NCBI RefSeq assembly: GCF_022532105.1
Contig: NZ_CP092832.1
Coordinates: 1,827,001-1,891,000 of the forward strand
Direction: 5' to 3'
Origin: Flavobacterium sp. HJ-32-4
Lineage (GTDB): Bacteria; Bacteroidota; Bacteroidia; Flavobacteriales; Flavobacteriaceae
DNA length: 64,000 nucleotides
Under the pieces are notes generated by a model, which saw only the letters and a program-made list of their open reading frames with translations, ran no database searches and was not told the origin of the DNA. This document shows positions 43,305-53,378 of this stretch, one piece after another. Position numbers and translations under genes: made by a program. Numbering within the stretch: position 1 is the first letter of the stretch; every line of letters begins with the position of its first letter.

Positions 43305-44457
43305 ATTCTGCTTTCTCGAGCATTTCGATTTCGAAGATCAGGTCGGTATTAGGTGGGATGCGTTCACCGGCACCGCGCTCTCCGTATCCGGAAGCAGACG
43401 GGATGAATACCACCGCCTTATCGCCCAACGCCATATTCTGGATGCCGTCGATGAATCCGGAAATCAGTCCTTTTTTATTGCCATACTGGAAAGGGAAAGG
43501 GGCATAGCCACCTCCGTTTGCACGGGCTTCATCAAAGGTGCCAAACGCCCTGTTCACGTCGGCATAGCTGCTGTCGAACAGGCGACCATCTTTGAAGTAA
43601 CCGGCATAATGGATAAATACCTGCTGCCCGTCGGCTGGTTTCGTACCCGCGCCCTTTTTAATGATGGTATAGGCTACTCCGCTTGGCAATACCGTAGCGG
43701 TTTCACGCACTTTATCAAAATAGGCTTTCTTCTCGCTGATGACGCCACCATATTGGGCCTCATACGCTTTCCGTTTTGCAGCTTCCGCTTCTTCCTTCTC
43801 TTTACGCGCTTTGGCTTCCTGCTCGTCGCGTGTGGCCATGTAGTCACCGAAAACTTTTACCGCATTGAAGGCTTTCGCTGCTGCACCTTTACGAATGATC
43901 GTCACTTTCGCAATGAGGTCGTTCTGTGCGATGGCGTTCACCACATCCTGTCCGGAAACGACATACCCGAAAACGGTATGCTTTCCGTCCAGCCAAGGCG
44001 TGTCTTTGTGGGTGATGAAGAACTGGCTGCCATTGGTTCCGGCTCCGGCGTTCGCCATCGAAAGCGTTCCGGCGCGGTTGTGCTTCAGGTCGGTGATTTC
44101 GTCCTTGAATTTATAACCAGGGCCGCCACTTCCGGTACCGGCTGGGTCACCCCCCTGGATCATGAAGTCGGCAATGACCCGGTGGAATTTGAGTCCGTCG
44201 TAAAATGGCTTTCCTTTTAAGTTTGCGTCCGTCACCGCCGGATTGTTACCTTCAGCCAACGACACGAAGTTGGCGACCGTAATGGGCGTTTTTCCGTATT
44301 CGAGTTTAAGAAGGATTTTTCCTTTGGTGGTCGTGATTTCCGCGAAGAGCCCATCTGTCGACGCAGGCGCTGCTGCCTTCGGCGACGCTTTTTTGGTCTG
44401 GGCGAATACACCTGTCGATAAGGTCAACAACAACAGGCAAATGAGTTTGGTTTTCAT
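43303..44457 (-). CDS. Exported cyclophilin-FKBP fusion peptidyl-prolyl isomerase
   Basis: The 384-residue protein has a signal peptide ([20 protein letters not shown]). A cyclophilin domain (about 35-200) shows the catalytic [32 protein letters not shown] and DGKHTVFG segments. A helical linker ([14 protein letters not shown]) leads to an FKBP domain (about 255-383) with [24 protein letters not shown] and [14 protein letters not shown]. Both active-site sets look intact. It folds exported proteins in the periplasm. It lies 18 bases after its paralogue and ends the DHH-gldI operon. Confidence 0.92.
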   Translation of the reverse strand: MKTKLICLLLLTLSTGVFAQTKKASPKAAAPASTDGLFAEITTTKGKILLKLEYGKTPITVANFVSLAEGNNPAVTDANLKGKPFYDGLKFHRVIADFMIQGGDPAGTGSGGPGYKFKDEITDLKHNRAGTLSMANAGAGTNGSQFFITHKDTPWLDGKHTVFGYVVSGQDVVNAIAQNDLIAKVTIIRKGAAAKAFNAVKVFGDYMATRDEQEAKARKEKEEAEAAKRKAYEAQYGGVISEKKAYFDKVRETATVLPSGVAYTIIKKGAGTKPADGQQVFIHYAGYFKDGRLFDSSYADVNRAFGTFDEARANGGGYAPFPFQYGNKKGLISGFIDGIQNMALGDKAVVFIPSASGYGERGAGERIPPNTDLIFEIEMLEKAE

Positions 44458-44475
44458 ATGTGGATTTCGGTTTTT

Positions 44476-45591
44476 TTAATTGCTTGGAAGTATTTCGACG
44501 TCAAAGACGAGATCGGCGTTTGATGGAATGATCGGTGGTCGGCCGGCTTCGCCATACGCCAATATCGACGGTATGTACCAAATAACCTTATCACCCAATG
44601 ATGCCTGGTCGAGTCCTTCAATGAACCCCTGGATCATCCCGGTACGTTGGCCGTAGCTCCAGACGATGGGTTGGTAGCCGTTTTGCGCCGCCTGCCCCGG
44701 ATCGAGTTTTCCATAGGCTTTGGCAATATCGGCCTGTGTGGTCCAGAACAGGATGCCATCAGGGAAATAGCCCGAGCATACCACCTTTATTTTCTGGCCG
44801 GGCTTCAATTTACCACCTGTTCCTTTTTTTACTATGGCATACGAGAAGCCGGTCGCCGTTTTTGTGGCTTTCGGACGGTAACTGTCGAGGTAGGCCTTTT
44901 TCGCATCGATAACTGCCTTGTGTTCGTTTATGTACGCCTGTTTTTCCGTTTGTGCATCCGCGTCCGCTTTCTTACGGGCGTCGGCTTCCGAACGGAAGTA
45001 GTCGCCGAATACCTTAGGCGCATCGAATTTTTTCACGGCTTCCCCAATACGGATGATCCGGATGGAGGTGATGACGTCGTTGACCTGGATCTTATTGACG
45101 ACATCCATACCATTTCCAATCACGTGGCCGAAGACCGTGTGTTTGCCATCGAGATGTGGCGTGGCTACATGCGTAATAAAAAACTGGGAACTGTTGGTGT
45201 TGGGTCCGGAATTCGCCATCGAAAGTGTTCCGGCGGAATCGTGGCGTAGATCCGTGATTTCATCCTTGAATTTATAGCCCGCGTCACCAGATCCGTTCCC
45301 CAGCGGGTCGCCTCCCTGGATGACAAAGCCCGGTTCCACCCGGTGCCACTTTAATCCGTCGTAGAAGGGTTTTCCGCGGAAGCGTTTGTCTACGAACGTA
45401 TTCGTTCCTTCTGCCAGCGACACAAAATTCGCCACGGTTACCGGAGTCGTCTCGTAATCGAGCATCACCATGATGTCGCCTTTTGAGGTCTTGATTTCGG
45501 CGTAAAGTCCGTCAGGCAGATCCGAATGTTCGTCTTTACACGAGGCCAGGAATAGGCATCCCAGGGCCAGAAGCCATAGTTTTCTCATCAA
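44476..45591 (-). CDS. Cyclophilin-FKBP fusion lipoprotein, FKBP site degenerate
   Basis: The 371-residue paralogue of the next gene has a lipobox (LLALGCLFLASC). The cyclophilin domain retains WHRVEPGFVIQGGDP and SMANSGPNTNSSQFFIT. The FKBP domain has lost the usual Asp-Ser-Ser after Phe (ILFWTTQ instead of LFDSS) but keeps MIQGFIEGLDQASLGDK and the YG.AG loop, so its isomerase activity is doubtful. Location is membrane-anchored periplasm. It overlaps gldI by 4 bases. Confidence 0.9.
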   Translation of the reverse strand: MMRKLWLLALGCLFLASCKDEHSDLPDGLYAEIKTSKGDIMVMLDYETTPVTVANFVSLAEGTNTFVDKRFRGKPFYDGLKWHRVEPGFVIQGGDPLGNGSGDAGYKFKDEITDLRHDSAGTLSMANSGPNTNSSQFFITHVATPHLDGKHTVFGHVIGNGMDVVNKIQVNDVITSIRIIRIGEAVKKFDAPKVFGDYFRSEADARKKADADAQTEKQAYINEHKAVIDAKKAYLDSYRPKATKTATGFSYAIVKKGTGGKLKPGQKIKVVCSGYFPDGILFWTTQADIAKAYGKLDPGQAAQNGYQPIVWSYGQRTGMIQGFIEGLDQASLGDKVIWYIPSILAYGEAGRPPIIPSNADLVFDVEILPSN

Positions 45592-46148
45592 TCAGTACTT
45601 GTTTTGTTTTCAGGTTTAAAATCGTTCAGCGTCACGGTCACGATTAACGGAGTGTTGGGCGCGATCCGTTTGGTGTCACCACGATACCCGTATCCTAAGT
45701 GGGAGGGGAACAGGAACACCACTTTTTCATTTTTGTGCATTCGTTTGAGACCGTCGCGCAGGCCCATCAGGATGTTCTGCTTATCGACGACATACGTCTG
45801 CGGCCGCAGTTCGACCTCCGAGTATATCACATTTCCTTTCAGGTCCTGGATGGAATAGTCAAATTCCGCCACATCGCCTTTTCTTGGACGAAGTGTGTCT
45901 GTCGCATTTCGCTCAAGGTAATAAAACCAATATCCCTTGGGCGTAGCGGTATACTGATGCGCTTTGTCAGCCCGGATGATCGAGTCGATGACCGCTTCTT
46001 CCCCGGCAATCAGTTTCTTGTTGCGTGCGACCGACTCGCGCATGAAGGTCCCCGAGGTGTGCGACACCGGCCGCCGCGCCTGCTGTTGTGAGCAGCCAAT
46101 GGCTACGACCAGGGCGGTTATGAATAGTATAATCTGTTTCTTTTTCAT
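45588..46148 (-). CDS. gldI: Gliding motility lipoprotein GldI (FKBP-type isomerase)
   Basis: The 186-residue lipoprotein (LFITALVVAIGC) carries an FKBP domain (VAEFDYSIQDLKGNVIYSE, ILMGLRDGLKRMHKNEK, LFPSHLGYGY, IAPNTPLIVTVTL). Its length and context match GldI of Flavobacterium johnsoniae, which is needed for gliding and folding of T9SS/gliding components. It overlaps the DHH gene and the downstream isomerase gene by 4 bases each. It links this locus to the T9SS cargo proteins elsewhere in the window. Confidence 0.9.
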   Translation of the reverse strand: MKKKQIILFITALVVAIGCSQQQARRPVSHTSGTFMRESVARNKKLIAGEEAVIDSIIRADKAHQYTATPKGYWFYYLERNATDTLRPRKGDVAEFDYSIQDLKGNVIYSEVELRPQTYVVDKQNILMGLRDGLKRMHKNEKVVFLFPSHLGYGYRGDTKRIAPNTPLIVTVTLNDFKPENKTSTD

Positions 46149-47161
46149 ACGTAGTCGTGTATCTCAATATCTGCCACCAGTTTCTGAAAACGACGGACGG
46201 TTTCCGCCAGTGAATCATTTGATTTTCCACCGGCTGCGTTGATATGGCCGCCGCCGTTGAAATGCGTGCGAGCAAATCGGTTCACGTCGAAATCGCCTTT
46301 TGATCGGAAGGAAATCTTGATGATGTTCTCGTCGCGATGCTCAATGAAAATAGCGGTGAAGACAATGCCTTTTACAGACAGGCCATAGTTCACCACACCC
46401 TCCGTGTCGCCTTTGATATAGCGGAAGGTATCGAGTTCTTCCTGCGACAAGGTAATATAGGAGGTCTTCTTTTCCGGAATCAGTTTCATATTCTGCAAGG
46501 CGCGTCCCACTAACTGCATACGTTCATACGAGTTGCTGTCGTAGACCTGGCTGTAGATACGTGCGTTGTCAACACCTTTATCGATGAGGTCGGCGGCGAT
46601 TCGGTGTGTCGTGGAGGAGGTAGAAGGGAACCGGAAATTTCCCGAATCGGTCATGATACCGGTGTAAATACAGGTAGCAATCGTATGGTCGATGTCGCCT
46701 TCGTGCCCCAGGAAACCAATGAAATTATAAAGCATCTCACAGGTCGAACCAAACCGCGTCTCCGAATAGCGCACGGCTGCATAGTCTTCCGGATGCTGGT
46801 GATGGTCGATCATGATGAAAGGCACCTTAAGGCGTTTCAGCACGGTTTCCATTTCACCGGTACGATGCAGGGCATTGAAGTCGAGGGTAAATACGAGTTC
46901 TGCCTTTTCCAATTGACGCGATACGTTCTCGCGGTCTTTCTCATAGACGACCGTTGCTTCCGAGCCCGGCATCCAGGCCAGAAAATCTGGGAATTCATTT
47001 GGTACCACAACCAGTGGATCATGGCCAAATTTCAGGAGAAAGTGGTAGAGTCCGAGCGTGGAGCCCATGGCATCGCCGTCCGGACTGCGGTGGGGTATAA
47101 TGGCTATTTTCTTAGGGGATGACAGCCAGTTCCTGACCGTTTCGATTTCTTCCTGTTTCAT
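46145..47161 (-). CDS. DHH family phosphoesterase (NrnA-like)
   Basis: The 338-residue protein has the DHH family motifs IPHRSPDGDAMGSTLGLYHF, FTLDFNALHRTGEME, IDHHQHPEDYA and, at the C-terminus, FNGGGHINAAGGKS (DHHA1 domain). Relatives degrade short oligoribonucleotides or c-di-AMP products and dephosphorylate pAp. The arrangement with gldI downstream is common in Flavobacteria. Confidence 0.92.
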   Translation of the reverse strand: MKQEEIETVRNWLSSPKKIAIIPHRSPDGDAMGSTLGLYHFLLKFGHDPLVVVPNEFPDFLAWMPGSEATVVYEKDRENVSRQLEKAELVFTLDFNALHRTGEMETVLKRLKVPFIMIDHHQHPEDYAAVRYSETRFGSTCEMLYNFIGFLGHEGDIDHTIATCIYTGIMTDSGNFRFPSTSSTTHRIAADLIDKGVDNARIYSQVYDSNSYERMQLVGRALQNMKLIPEKKTSYITLSQEELDTFRYIKGDTEGVVNYGLSVKGIVFTAIFIEHRDENIIKISFRSKGDFDVNRFARTHFNGGGHINAAGGKSNDSLAETVRRFQKLVADIEIHDYV

Positions 47162-47360
47162 GTACCGGTTTTTCGCCTGCGCCGTGTATACACAGTCCGT
47201 GCAGCATGCGAAAATACGTTAATTCCGTTAAAAACCATCGCCTTTCGCAGGGTCTGCAAGTTAAACATTTTGTAAAAAGGAAGTAGGAGGAGCGCCGGAA
47301 AATTACGGGAAAACCGCAGCCGGAAATCCATGTGGGTTTTTTAATTTAGCGGTTCAAAGA

Positions 47361-48224
47361 ATGTGTATGATTTCTGAAGCCGATTTCCGCCATGAACTTT
47401 CGCTTATCATCGAGAACGCCCTTAGAGAGGACATAGGTCCGGGCGACTACAGTTCCCTGGCCTGTATCCCGCATGATGCCCTGGGAAAAGCGAAGCTATT
47501 GGTGAAGGAAGACGGCGTGATTGCCGGGGTGGACTTTGCCCGGATGATTTTCCAGAAAGTCGATCCGGAGATGGTGGTCGAGACCTTCATCGAAGACGGT
47601 ACGGCGGTTCGAAAGGGCGATGTCGTGTTCCACGTGTCCGGTCGTTCGCAATCCATACTCAAGGCGGAACGTACCGTATTGAATTCGATGCAGCGGATGA
47701 GTGCGATTGCCACCAAAACGCGCTATTTCGTTTCGTTGCTTGAAGGAACCGGTACACAGATACTCGATACCCGTAAAACGACACCCGGTTTTCGCGCGGC
47801 TGAAAAGTGGGCGGTGACGATTGGCGGAGGTGAAAACCATCGGTTTGCGCTTTACGACATGATCATGCTGAAAGACAACCACAACGATTTTGCCGGTGGG
47901 ATTACACAGGCCATCCGTAAAACGCAGGCGTTTCTCACACAACATCAATTGGACCTGAAGATAATCGTCGAGGCGCGGAATCTGGCGGAGGTAGAGGAAA
48001 TCCTTCAAAGCCCGGGTATCCACCGTATTCTTTTGGACAACTTTGATTACGAAACCACCCGTCAGGCCGTGCGGTTGATCGGGAACCAATGCCAGACGGA
48101 ATCGTCCGGCAATATCAACGAAAAGACGATACGTGCCTATGCCGAATGCGGTGTCGATTATATTTCATCGGGCGCGTTGACGCATTCCGTCTACAACATG
48201 GACCTTAGTCTCAAGGCGATCTGA
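47361..48224 (+). CDS. nadC: Nicotinate-nucleotide pyrophosphorylase (carboxylating)
   Basis: The 287-residue protein matches NadC: ALREDIGPGDYSSLACI, the quinolinate site TVLNSMQRMSAIATKTRYFV and ILDTRKTTPGFRAAEKWAV, GGGENHRFALYDMIMLKDNH and the EARNLAEVEEIL barrel end. An ATG two codons on (47367) is equally plausible. It makes nicotinate mononucleotide from quinolinate and PRPP. It is followed after 2 bases by the YihY gene. Confidence 0.96.
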   Translation: MCMISEADFRHELSLIIENALREDIGPGDYSSLACIPHDALGKAKLLVKEDGVIAGVDFARMIFQKVDPEMVVETFIEDGTAVRKGDVVFHVSGRSQSILKAERTVLNSMQRMSAIATKTRYFVSLLEGTGTQILDTRKTTPGFRAAEKWAVTIGGGENHRFALYDMIMLKDNHNDFAGGITQAIRKTQAFLTQHQLDLKIIVEARNLAEVEEILQSPGIHRILLDNFDYETTRQAVRLIGNQCQTESSGNINEKTIRAYAECGVDYISSGALTHSVYNMDLSLKAI

Positions 48225-48226
48225 GT

Positions 48227-49159
48227 ATGACCACGCGCGACCGTATCTTCAAATGGCCCCTAATAGGCAGTGTGGCGCGTTGGGCGCACCGTATCACCCT
48301 TTATGAAGGGCTGACGTTGTATGAATTGCTCGAGATCTATATCGTCGGACTCGGGCGCAGTGCCGTCAATAACCGCAGCAAGGCCATTGCGTTCAGCTTC
48401 TTTATGGCGTTGTTTCCGTTCGCACTGTTCATACTCAACCTGATTCCGTTTATTCCTATCGACCATTTCCAGGAGGATTTCCTTCGGTTTGTGGCTGACA
48501 GTGTGCCGCCTAATACGTACGATGCGATATCGGGTATCATCAACGACATCCTCAACCACAGCTACGGGAGTTTGCTGTCTTCCGGTTTCCTCCTGTCGAT
48601 ATTCCTGCAGGCGAACGGGGTCAATGCCATCCTGACCGCTTTCGAGAACGCGCTTCCGCACCATGCCAAGCGACCGTTTCTGCCGCAGTATATCGTGGCC
48701 TTGGGGATTTCGTTCTCCTTGAATATCCTGTTGATTGTAACGGTGTGTATCATTCTGGTCTTTGAAGTTTTCGTGCAGCAAACACGCCTTCAGGATGTGG
48801 TAAGCGACCGAATTCCACTTTTGCAGTTAGGACGTTATGCCTTCCTGATCCTGATGGTATTGATAGTGACATCGGGATTGTTCAAGTTCGGTACCAAGCA
48901 ACTGGAGAAACGTCCGTTTATTTCGGTGGGGTCCGTTTTTACGACCATCCTTTTCGGGATGACGTCATACCTTTTCGGTATTTGGGTGGTACGTTTCTCC
49001 CGCTACAATGAACTATATGGCTCTATCGGGACGTTGCTCATCGTCATGTTTTACATCTGGATCAACTGCACCATTCTGCTGCTCGGTTTTGAGCTCAATA
49101 ATGTCATCGAGGAACACAAGCAGAAGATCAGGCGGAGCAAGCAAACCGCCGACACCTGA
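48227..49159 (+). CDS. YihY/BrkB family membrane protein
   Basis: The 310-residue protein has six hydrophobic helices and the family features RSKAIAFSFFMALFPFALF, LLSSGFLLSIFLQANG and the C-terminal YGSIGTLLIVMFYIWINC. The family is widespread and its function is unproven; earlier RNase BN naming is not supported. It is inserted between nadC and priA with 2-base gaps. Confidence 0.9.
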   Translation: MTTRDRIFKWPLIGSVARWAHRITLYEGLTLYELLEIYIVGLGRSAVNNRSKAIAFSFFMALFPFALFILNLIPFIPIDHFQEDFLRFVADSVPPNTYDAISGIINDILNHSYGSLLSSGFLLSIFLQANGVNAILTAFENALPHHAKRPFLPQYIVALGISFSLNILLIVTVCIILVFEVFVQQTRLQDVVSDRIPLLQLGRYAFLILMVLIVTSGLFKFGTKQLEKRPFISVGSVFTTILFGMTSYLFGIWVVRFSRYNELYGSIGTLLIVMFYIWINCTILLLGFELNNVIEEHKQKIRRSKQTADT

Positions 49160-49161
49160 GC

Positions 49162-51600
49162 ATGCGCTTCGTTGAAGTAATATTGCCACTCGCGTTACCG
49201 CGTACTTTTACCTACAAAGCAGGTGATGCGGAATTGCAACCTGGCACGAGGGTAGCGGTGCCGTTTGGCCGTACGCGTATCTACACAGCATTGGTGATTG
49301 AAACACATGATAACGCACCGACACTTTACGAGGCACGCGATATCGAACAAGTACTCGATACACATCCGATCGTGACGGATATACAGATTGCACATTGGTT
49401 CTGGATCGCGTCCTATTATATGTGTACGATAGGTGAGGTCTATCGCAGTGCGATGCCTTCGGGCTTACTATTGGAAAGCGAAACGCTTTTGTCGGCCGCT
49501 CCTGATACCGATTCTGACCTATCGTTGTCACCCGACGAACAGGCGATACAGGCGGCATTGACGCGTCAGTCGTCTTTGTCGGTTCGGGAAGTATCGGCGT
49601 TGCTTAACAAGAAGCGTGTCTTTCCTGTCTTGCAGGGTATGTTAGCGAAGAACCTCGTTCGGTTGCGTGAGGAAATACAGGATGCGTATAAGCCCAAGCT
49701 CGTTCGGTATATCCGCCTGGCTGAGGCATTTGATGATCCGGAAAATCTGCAACCGCTGCTCGAGGAATTAAAAAACGCACCCAAGCAGCGTGATCTCGTC
49801 CTGTCCTATTTCCAACTAAAGGCCCGCGACCGGAAGCCTATTGCCGTCAACCTTTTGTTGGAACATGCGGCAGGCAGTGCCGTCGCCTTGAAAAGTCTGG
49901 TGGAAAAAGGGATTTTCGAAAGCTACCAGCTTCAACAGGATCGGCAGGTTTTCGATGGCTCGGTACGCGAAGACCGTCTGGAGTTGAGCGTTGCGCAGCA
50001 GGAGGCATTTGAGGCTATCCGGGTGTCGTTTCAGTCGCATGACGTGACGCTTTTACACGGTGTGACGGCATCCGGTAAGACGGAAATCTACGTACAACTC
50101 ATCGAGCGTTTCCTTGAAGAAGACCGATCGGTACTCTATCTGTTGCCCGAGATTGCATTAACGACACAATTGGTCGAGCGACTCCGATGGCATTTTGGCG
50201 AGAAGGTTACGGTCTTCCATTCCGGATTCAGCAACAACGAACGGGTAGAGGCGTGGCAACGGGTGTTAGAGGGAAGCCCAAAAGCCCGGATTATCATTGG
50301 CGCGCGCTCTGCATTATTCCTGCCGTTCCGCCATCTCGGTTTCATTATCGTAGACGAAGAGCACGAGCCGACCTTCAAACAACAGGATCCGGCCCCGCGT
50401 TACCACGCCCGGGATACGGCTATCGTGCTGGCGGGCTACCACGGTGCAAAAGTGCTATTGGGTTCGGCGACGCCTTCGCTGGAGACACGGTTTAACGCCG
50501 AGTCGGGAAAATACGGACTCGTAGCACTCACCAAACGCTATGGCGATGCCGTGTTGCCTGAAATTGCGTTGGTCGATCTGAAAGACGCCTATTTCCGCAA
50601 AAAAATGAAAGGGCATTTTAGCGATACGCTGATCGAGAACCTGCAGGAGACGTTGGAACGGGGCGAACAGGCCATCCTGTTCCAGAATCGGCGTGGTTTT
50701 TCGCCCGTAGTCGAATGTCTCGACTGCGGTCACGTGCCCCAGTGTCCGCAGTGCGACGTAAGTCTGACGTATCACAAGCACAAAAGCCAATTGCGCTGTC
50801 ATTATTGCGGCCACGCCATCGCCATGCCGCAGTTTTGCCACGCGTGCAGCTCGGTAAACCTTACCACCAAAGGCTTTGGCACGGAGCAGGTGCAGGAGGA
50901 ACTTGAGGCGTTGTTCCCGGCGATTCGATCGTTGCGTATGGACCAGGATACGACCCGCGGCAAGCATGCTTTTTCGCGCATTATAGATGCGTTCCGTAAT
51001 CGGGAAGCCGATATTTTGATTGGTACGCAAATGTTGTCAAAGGGCCTCGATTTCGACAATGTAGGGTTGGTCGGTATTATGAACGCCGATAACATGCTTT
51101 ACTATCCTGATTTTCGTGCACAGGAACGGGCCTTCCAGATGCTCACGCAAGTGGCGGGCCGGGCCGGGCGTTCGGAGCGTAAGGGCAAAGTCATCATCCA
51201 GACGTATAATCCGTACCATAACATCATCCGGCAGGTGATGGAGAACGACTATCCCGCGATGTATCACGAGCAGTTGCATGAGAGACGTATATATAAGTAC
51301 CCACCGTTTTTCCGTCTTATCCGTATTACGTTGCGGTATCGTGAGTACGAACGCCTTCGGGAAGCATCTGCCTGGCTAGCCGATGTATTACGGCAACACC
51401 TTGATATGCCGATATTGGGTCCGGAAGAGCCGCCTATTGCCCGTATCCGAAATGAATATATCCGGCAGATATTGGTCAAGATACCAGGTAGTAGCAATCC
51501 CGCTCCGGTCAAATCGCGTATTGATCGCATCCGGACGAGTTTTTCCGCCGTGCCACACTATCGGTCGGTGAGAGTAGTGGTGAACGTTGATTTTTATTGA
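49162..51600 (+). CDS. priA: Primosomal protein N' (replication restart helicase PriA)
   Basis: The 812-residue protein has the 3'-DNA-end binding domain (MRFVEVILPLALPRTFTYK), a helicase core with K306 in GVTASGKTEI and DEEH (IIVDEEHEPTFKQQ), the zinc-binding insert (CLDCGHVPQCPQC, CHYCGHAI, FCHAC) and motif VI in TQVAGRAGRSERKG. It reloads the replication machinery at stalled forks. It ends upstream of a long palindrome. Confidence 0.97.
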   Translation: MRFVEVILPLALPRTFTYKAGDAELQPGTRVAVPFGRTRIYTALVIETHDNAPTLYEARDIEQVLDTHPIVTDIQIAHWFWIASYYMCTIGEVYRSAMPSGLLLESETLLSAAPDTDSDLSLSPDEQAIQAALTRQSSLSVREVSALLNKKRVFPVLQGMLAKNLVRLREEIQDAYKPKLVRYIRLAEAFDDPENLQPLLEELKNAPKQRDLVLSYFQLKARDRKPIAVNLLLEHAAGSAVALKSLVEKGIFESYQLQQDRQVFDGSVREDRLELSVAQQEAFEAIRVSFQSHDVTLLHGVTASGKTEIYVQLIERFLEEDRSVLYLLPEIALTTQLVERLRWHFGEKVTVFHSGFSNNERVEAWQRVLEGSPKARIIIGARSALFLPFRHLGFIIVDEEHEPTFKQQDPAPRYHARDTAIVLAGYHGAKVLLGSATPSLETRFNAESGKYGLVALTKRYGDAVLPEIALVDLKDAYFRKKMKGHFSDTLIENLQETLERGEQAILFQNRRGFSPVVECLDCGHVPQCPQCDVSLTYHKHKSQLRCHYCGHAIAMPQFCHACSSVNLTTKGFGTEQVQEELEALFPAIRSLRMDQDTTRGKHAFSRIIDAFRNREADILIGTQMLSKGLDFDNVGLVGIMNADNMLYYPDFRAQERAFQMLTQVAGRAGRSERKGKVIIQTYNPYHNIIRQVMENDYPAMYHEQLHERRIYKYPPFFRLIRITLRYREYERLREASAWLADVLRQHLDMPILGPEEPPIARIRNEYIRQILVKIPGSSNPAPVKSRIDRIRTSFSAVPHYRSVRVVVNVDFY

Positions 51601-51675
51601 GTTTTTTCGGGACTGACCAGAAGACATGGGGGTAGTTCGGGGATTGTATTGCGGTGTGTGTACTTGATATGAAAA

Positions 51676-51706
51676 GACCTGCAAGGTTTTTAAAACCTTG
51701 CAGGTC
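51676..51706. repeat. 15-bp perfect palindrome (AAGGTTTTTAAAACCTT core), copy 1
   Basis: GACCTGCAAGGTTTT-T-AAAACCTTGCAGGTC. It lies between the convergent priA and LytTR genes. It shares its core with the palindrome at 58165-58201. No T run follows, so a role in bidirectional termination is possible but not shown. Confidence 0.75.
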
Positions 51707-51734
51707 GGAGTCATCGTGATTTACTTCCTATCTC

Positions 51735-51868
51735 CCGAACTTCCAATCTTCCGATCTTCCATTCGCTAATCCGCTAATTAACTCATTCGCTAATTAAAAA
51801 AAACTGCCAGTTCAATTGAACCGTACAGGTCTTCCATTATCTAATTATCTAATTGACTAATTATCTAA
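51735..51868. repeat. 8-base period array
   Basis: Units run CTTCCAAT, CTTCCGAT, CTTCCATT, CGCTAATC, CGCTAATT, AACTCATT, CGCTAATT and later ATCTAATT, GACTAATT. It ends at the stop of the LytTR gene. Confidence 0.65.
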
Positions 51869-52564
51869 TTACACATACTCCAACGCTTTCTTCAAATCGT
51901 CTTTCTTGTTGCGGCTAAGCGGTATTTTATTCGGTCCGATTTCGGCGAATTTACTGTTGAATTTGTCGACTTTGTCGATGTTGACGATGAACGATTTGTG
52001 TACCCGCACGAATTTCTCGGCTGGCAGGTCATTCTCGAACGACTTCATGGTGGACAATACCAGATGGCTTTCGTCGTCGGTCACTACTTTCACGTAGTCG
52101 CCGAACGCTTCCACCCATTTGATACGCGAAATGAACACCTTGAGTTTCTTTAGTTTGCTCTTGATGAAAATGAACTCGCCGTCTTCTTCCTGTGCGTCAC
52201 GCAACATCGTATACATGTTGAGGGCGCGTTTGATGGCGATCTCGAAGCGGTGATGGGTGATGGGTTTCTGCAGGTAGTCGGTCGCGTCATAGTCGAATGC
52301 CTTGACCGCATATTCCGGTTTGGAGGTGATGAAAATAACCTGTGGCTTGGTCTTGAGTCCGTCAAGAAGGTCGAAGCCGCTTACGATAGGCATTTCCACG
52401 TCCAGAAACAGTAGGTCAACCTGGTTATATGACATGAAATTCTTGGCCTCAATGGCGTTTGAAAACTCACCTATCAAGTTAAGGTTGAGGTGGTTGGACG
52501 CCAATTTACCGACGATCATCCGTTGGATGGAGCTATCGTCCACAATAACGCAATTCAGTTTCAT
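51869..52564 (-). CDS. LytTR family response regulator
   Basis: The 231-residue protein has a receiver domain with D9/D10, the phosphorylation site D55 (LLFLDVEMP) and the KPI loop (DYLQKPI). A LytTR DNA-binding domain follows (FIKSKLKKLKVFISRIKWVE, FVRVHKSFIVNI, IPLSRNKKDDLKKAL). The cognate sensor kinase is not in the window. It lies divergently from rpsF. Confidence 0.95.
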   Translation of the reverse strand: MKLNCVIVDDSSIQRMIVGKLASNHLNLNLIGEFSNAIEAKNFMSYNQVDLLFLDVEMPIVSGFDLLDGLKTKPQVIFITSKPEYAVKAFDYDATDYLQKPITHHRFEIAIKRALNMYTMLRDAQEEDGEFIFIKSKLKKLKVFISRIKWVEAFGDYVKVVTDDESHLVLSTMKSFENDLPAEKFVRVHKSFIVNIDKVDKFNSKFAEIGPNKIPLSRNKKDDLKKALEYV

Positions 52565-52671
52565 AATCCGTCCTCTTTAACACTTGGGAAATTAAAAGTA
52601 GGGTAATTTGCGGTTACAAACCAAATGTTGGCGAAAAAAAATGCATTTCGTCGATATTTTCACCGTCTGCA

Positions 52672-52702
52672 TTTGTGCAATCAGATTAAAAGACTACTTT
52701 TG
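52672..52702 (+). promoter_or_regulatory. Promoter of the rpsF operon
   Basis: TTTG (52672-52675), a 19-base spacer and TACTTTTG (52695-52702) match the Bacteroidota consensus. It is the best promoter match in the window, as expected for ribosomal genes. Confidence 0.8.
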
Positions 52703-52725
52703 CACCCACGTTTAAAATAACCATT

Positions 52726-53064
52726 ATGAATCATTACGAAACTGTTTTCATCTTGAATCCCGTTTTATCTGAGCAGCAGGTAAAGGAAACAGTAAGCAAA
52801 TTTGAGGATTTCCTTACTTCGAGGGGTGCCAAGATGGTCGCCAAAGAGGACTGGGGCTTGAAAAAGCTGGCTTACGAGGTCCAAAACAAAAAGAGTGGTT
52901 TTTACCACCTGTTCCAATTCCAAATCGACGGTGAGCACCTGCTTCCATTCGAAACGGAGTTCCGTCGTGACGAGCGCGTGATGCGTTTCCTCACGGTCGC
53001 ACTTGACAAGCACGCCGTATCCTGGGCTGAAAGAAGAAGAGAAAAACTCAAACAAAAAGCGTAA
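52726..53064 (+). CDS. rpsF: 30S ribosomal protein S6
   Basis: The 112-residue protein has the S6 fold markers [40 protein letters not shown] and a C-terminal basic tail. It heads the rpsF-rpsR-rplI unit and pairs with S18 in the small subunit. Confidence 0.97.
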   Translation: MNHYETVFILNPVLSEQQVKETVSKFEDFLTSRGAKMVAKEDWGLKKLAYEVQNKKSGFYHLFQFQIDGEHLLPFETEFRRDERVMRFLTVALDKHAVSWAERRREKLKQKA

Positions 53065-53066
53065 CC

Positions 53067-53363
53067 ATGTCTAGCATCGAACAAGCAGCAAAAGGGAAGA
53101 AAGACGGAGATATCCGTTATTTGACCCCACTGAATATCGAAACGAACAAGCAGAAAAAATACTGCCGTTTCAAGAAAGCCGGAATCAAATATGTCGATTA
53201 CAAAGACCCTGATTTCCTTTTGAAATTCGTCAACGAGCAAGGAAAAATCCTTCCACGCCGTCTGACCGGAACCTCACTCAAATACCAACGCAAAGTATCG
53301 GTAGCCATCAAACGGGCACGCCACCTGGCGCTTATGCCTTACGTAGCTGACTTGCTTAAATAA
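53067..53363 (+). CDS. rpsR: 30S ribosomal protein S18
   Basis: The 98-residue protein includes [33 protein letters not shown] and [13 protein letters not shown], all typical of S18. It starts 2 bases after rpsF. Confidence 0.97.
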   Translation: MSSIEQAAKGKKDGDIRYLTPLNIETNKQKKYCRFKKAGIKYVDYKDPDFLLKFVNEQGKILPRRLTGTSLKYQRKVSVAIKRARHLALMPYVADLLK

Positions 53364-53378
53364 TACAGAAGGACCATT

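Noticed and set aside
43228..44220. 330-codon plus-strand frame opposite the isomerase gene
   Set aside because: Antisense shadow; the isomerase has full motifs on the other strand.
47162..47360. Riboswitch upstream of nadC
   Set aside because: No conserved NAD-related or other riboswitch motif could be recognised; only a TAATTTAG-like box near 47342 is seen.
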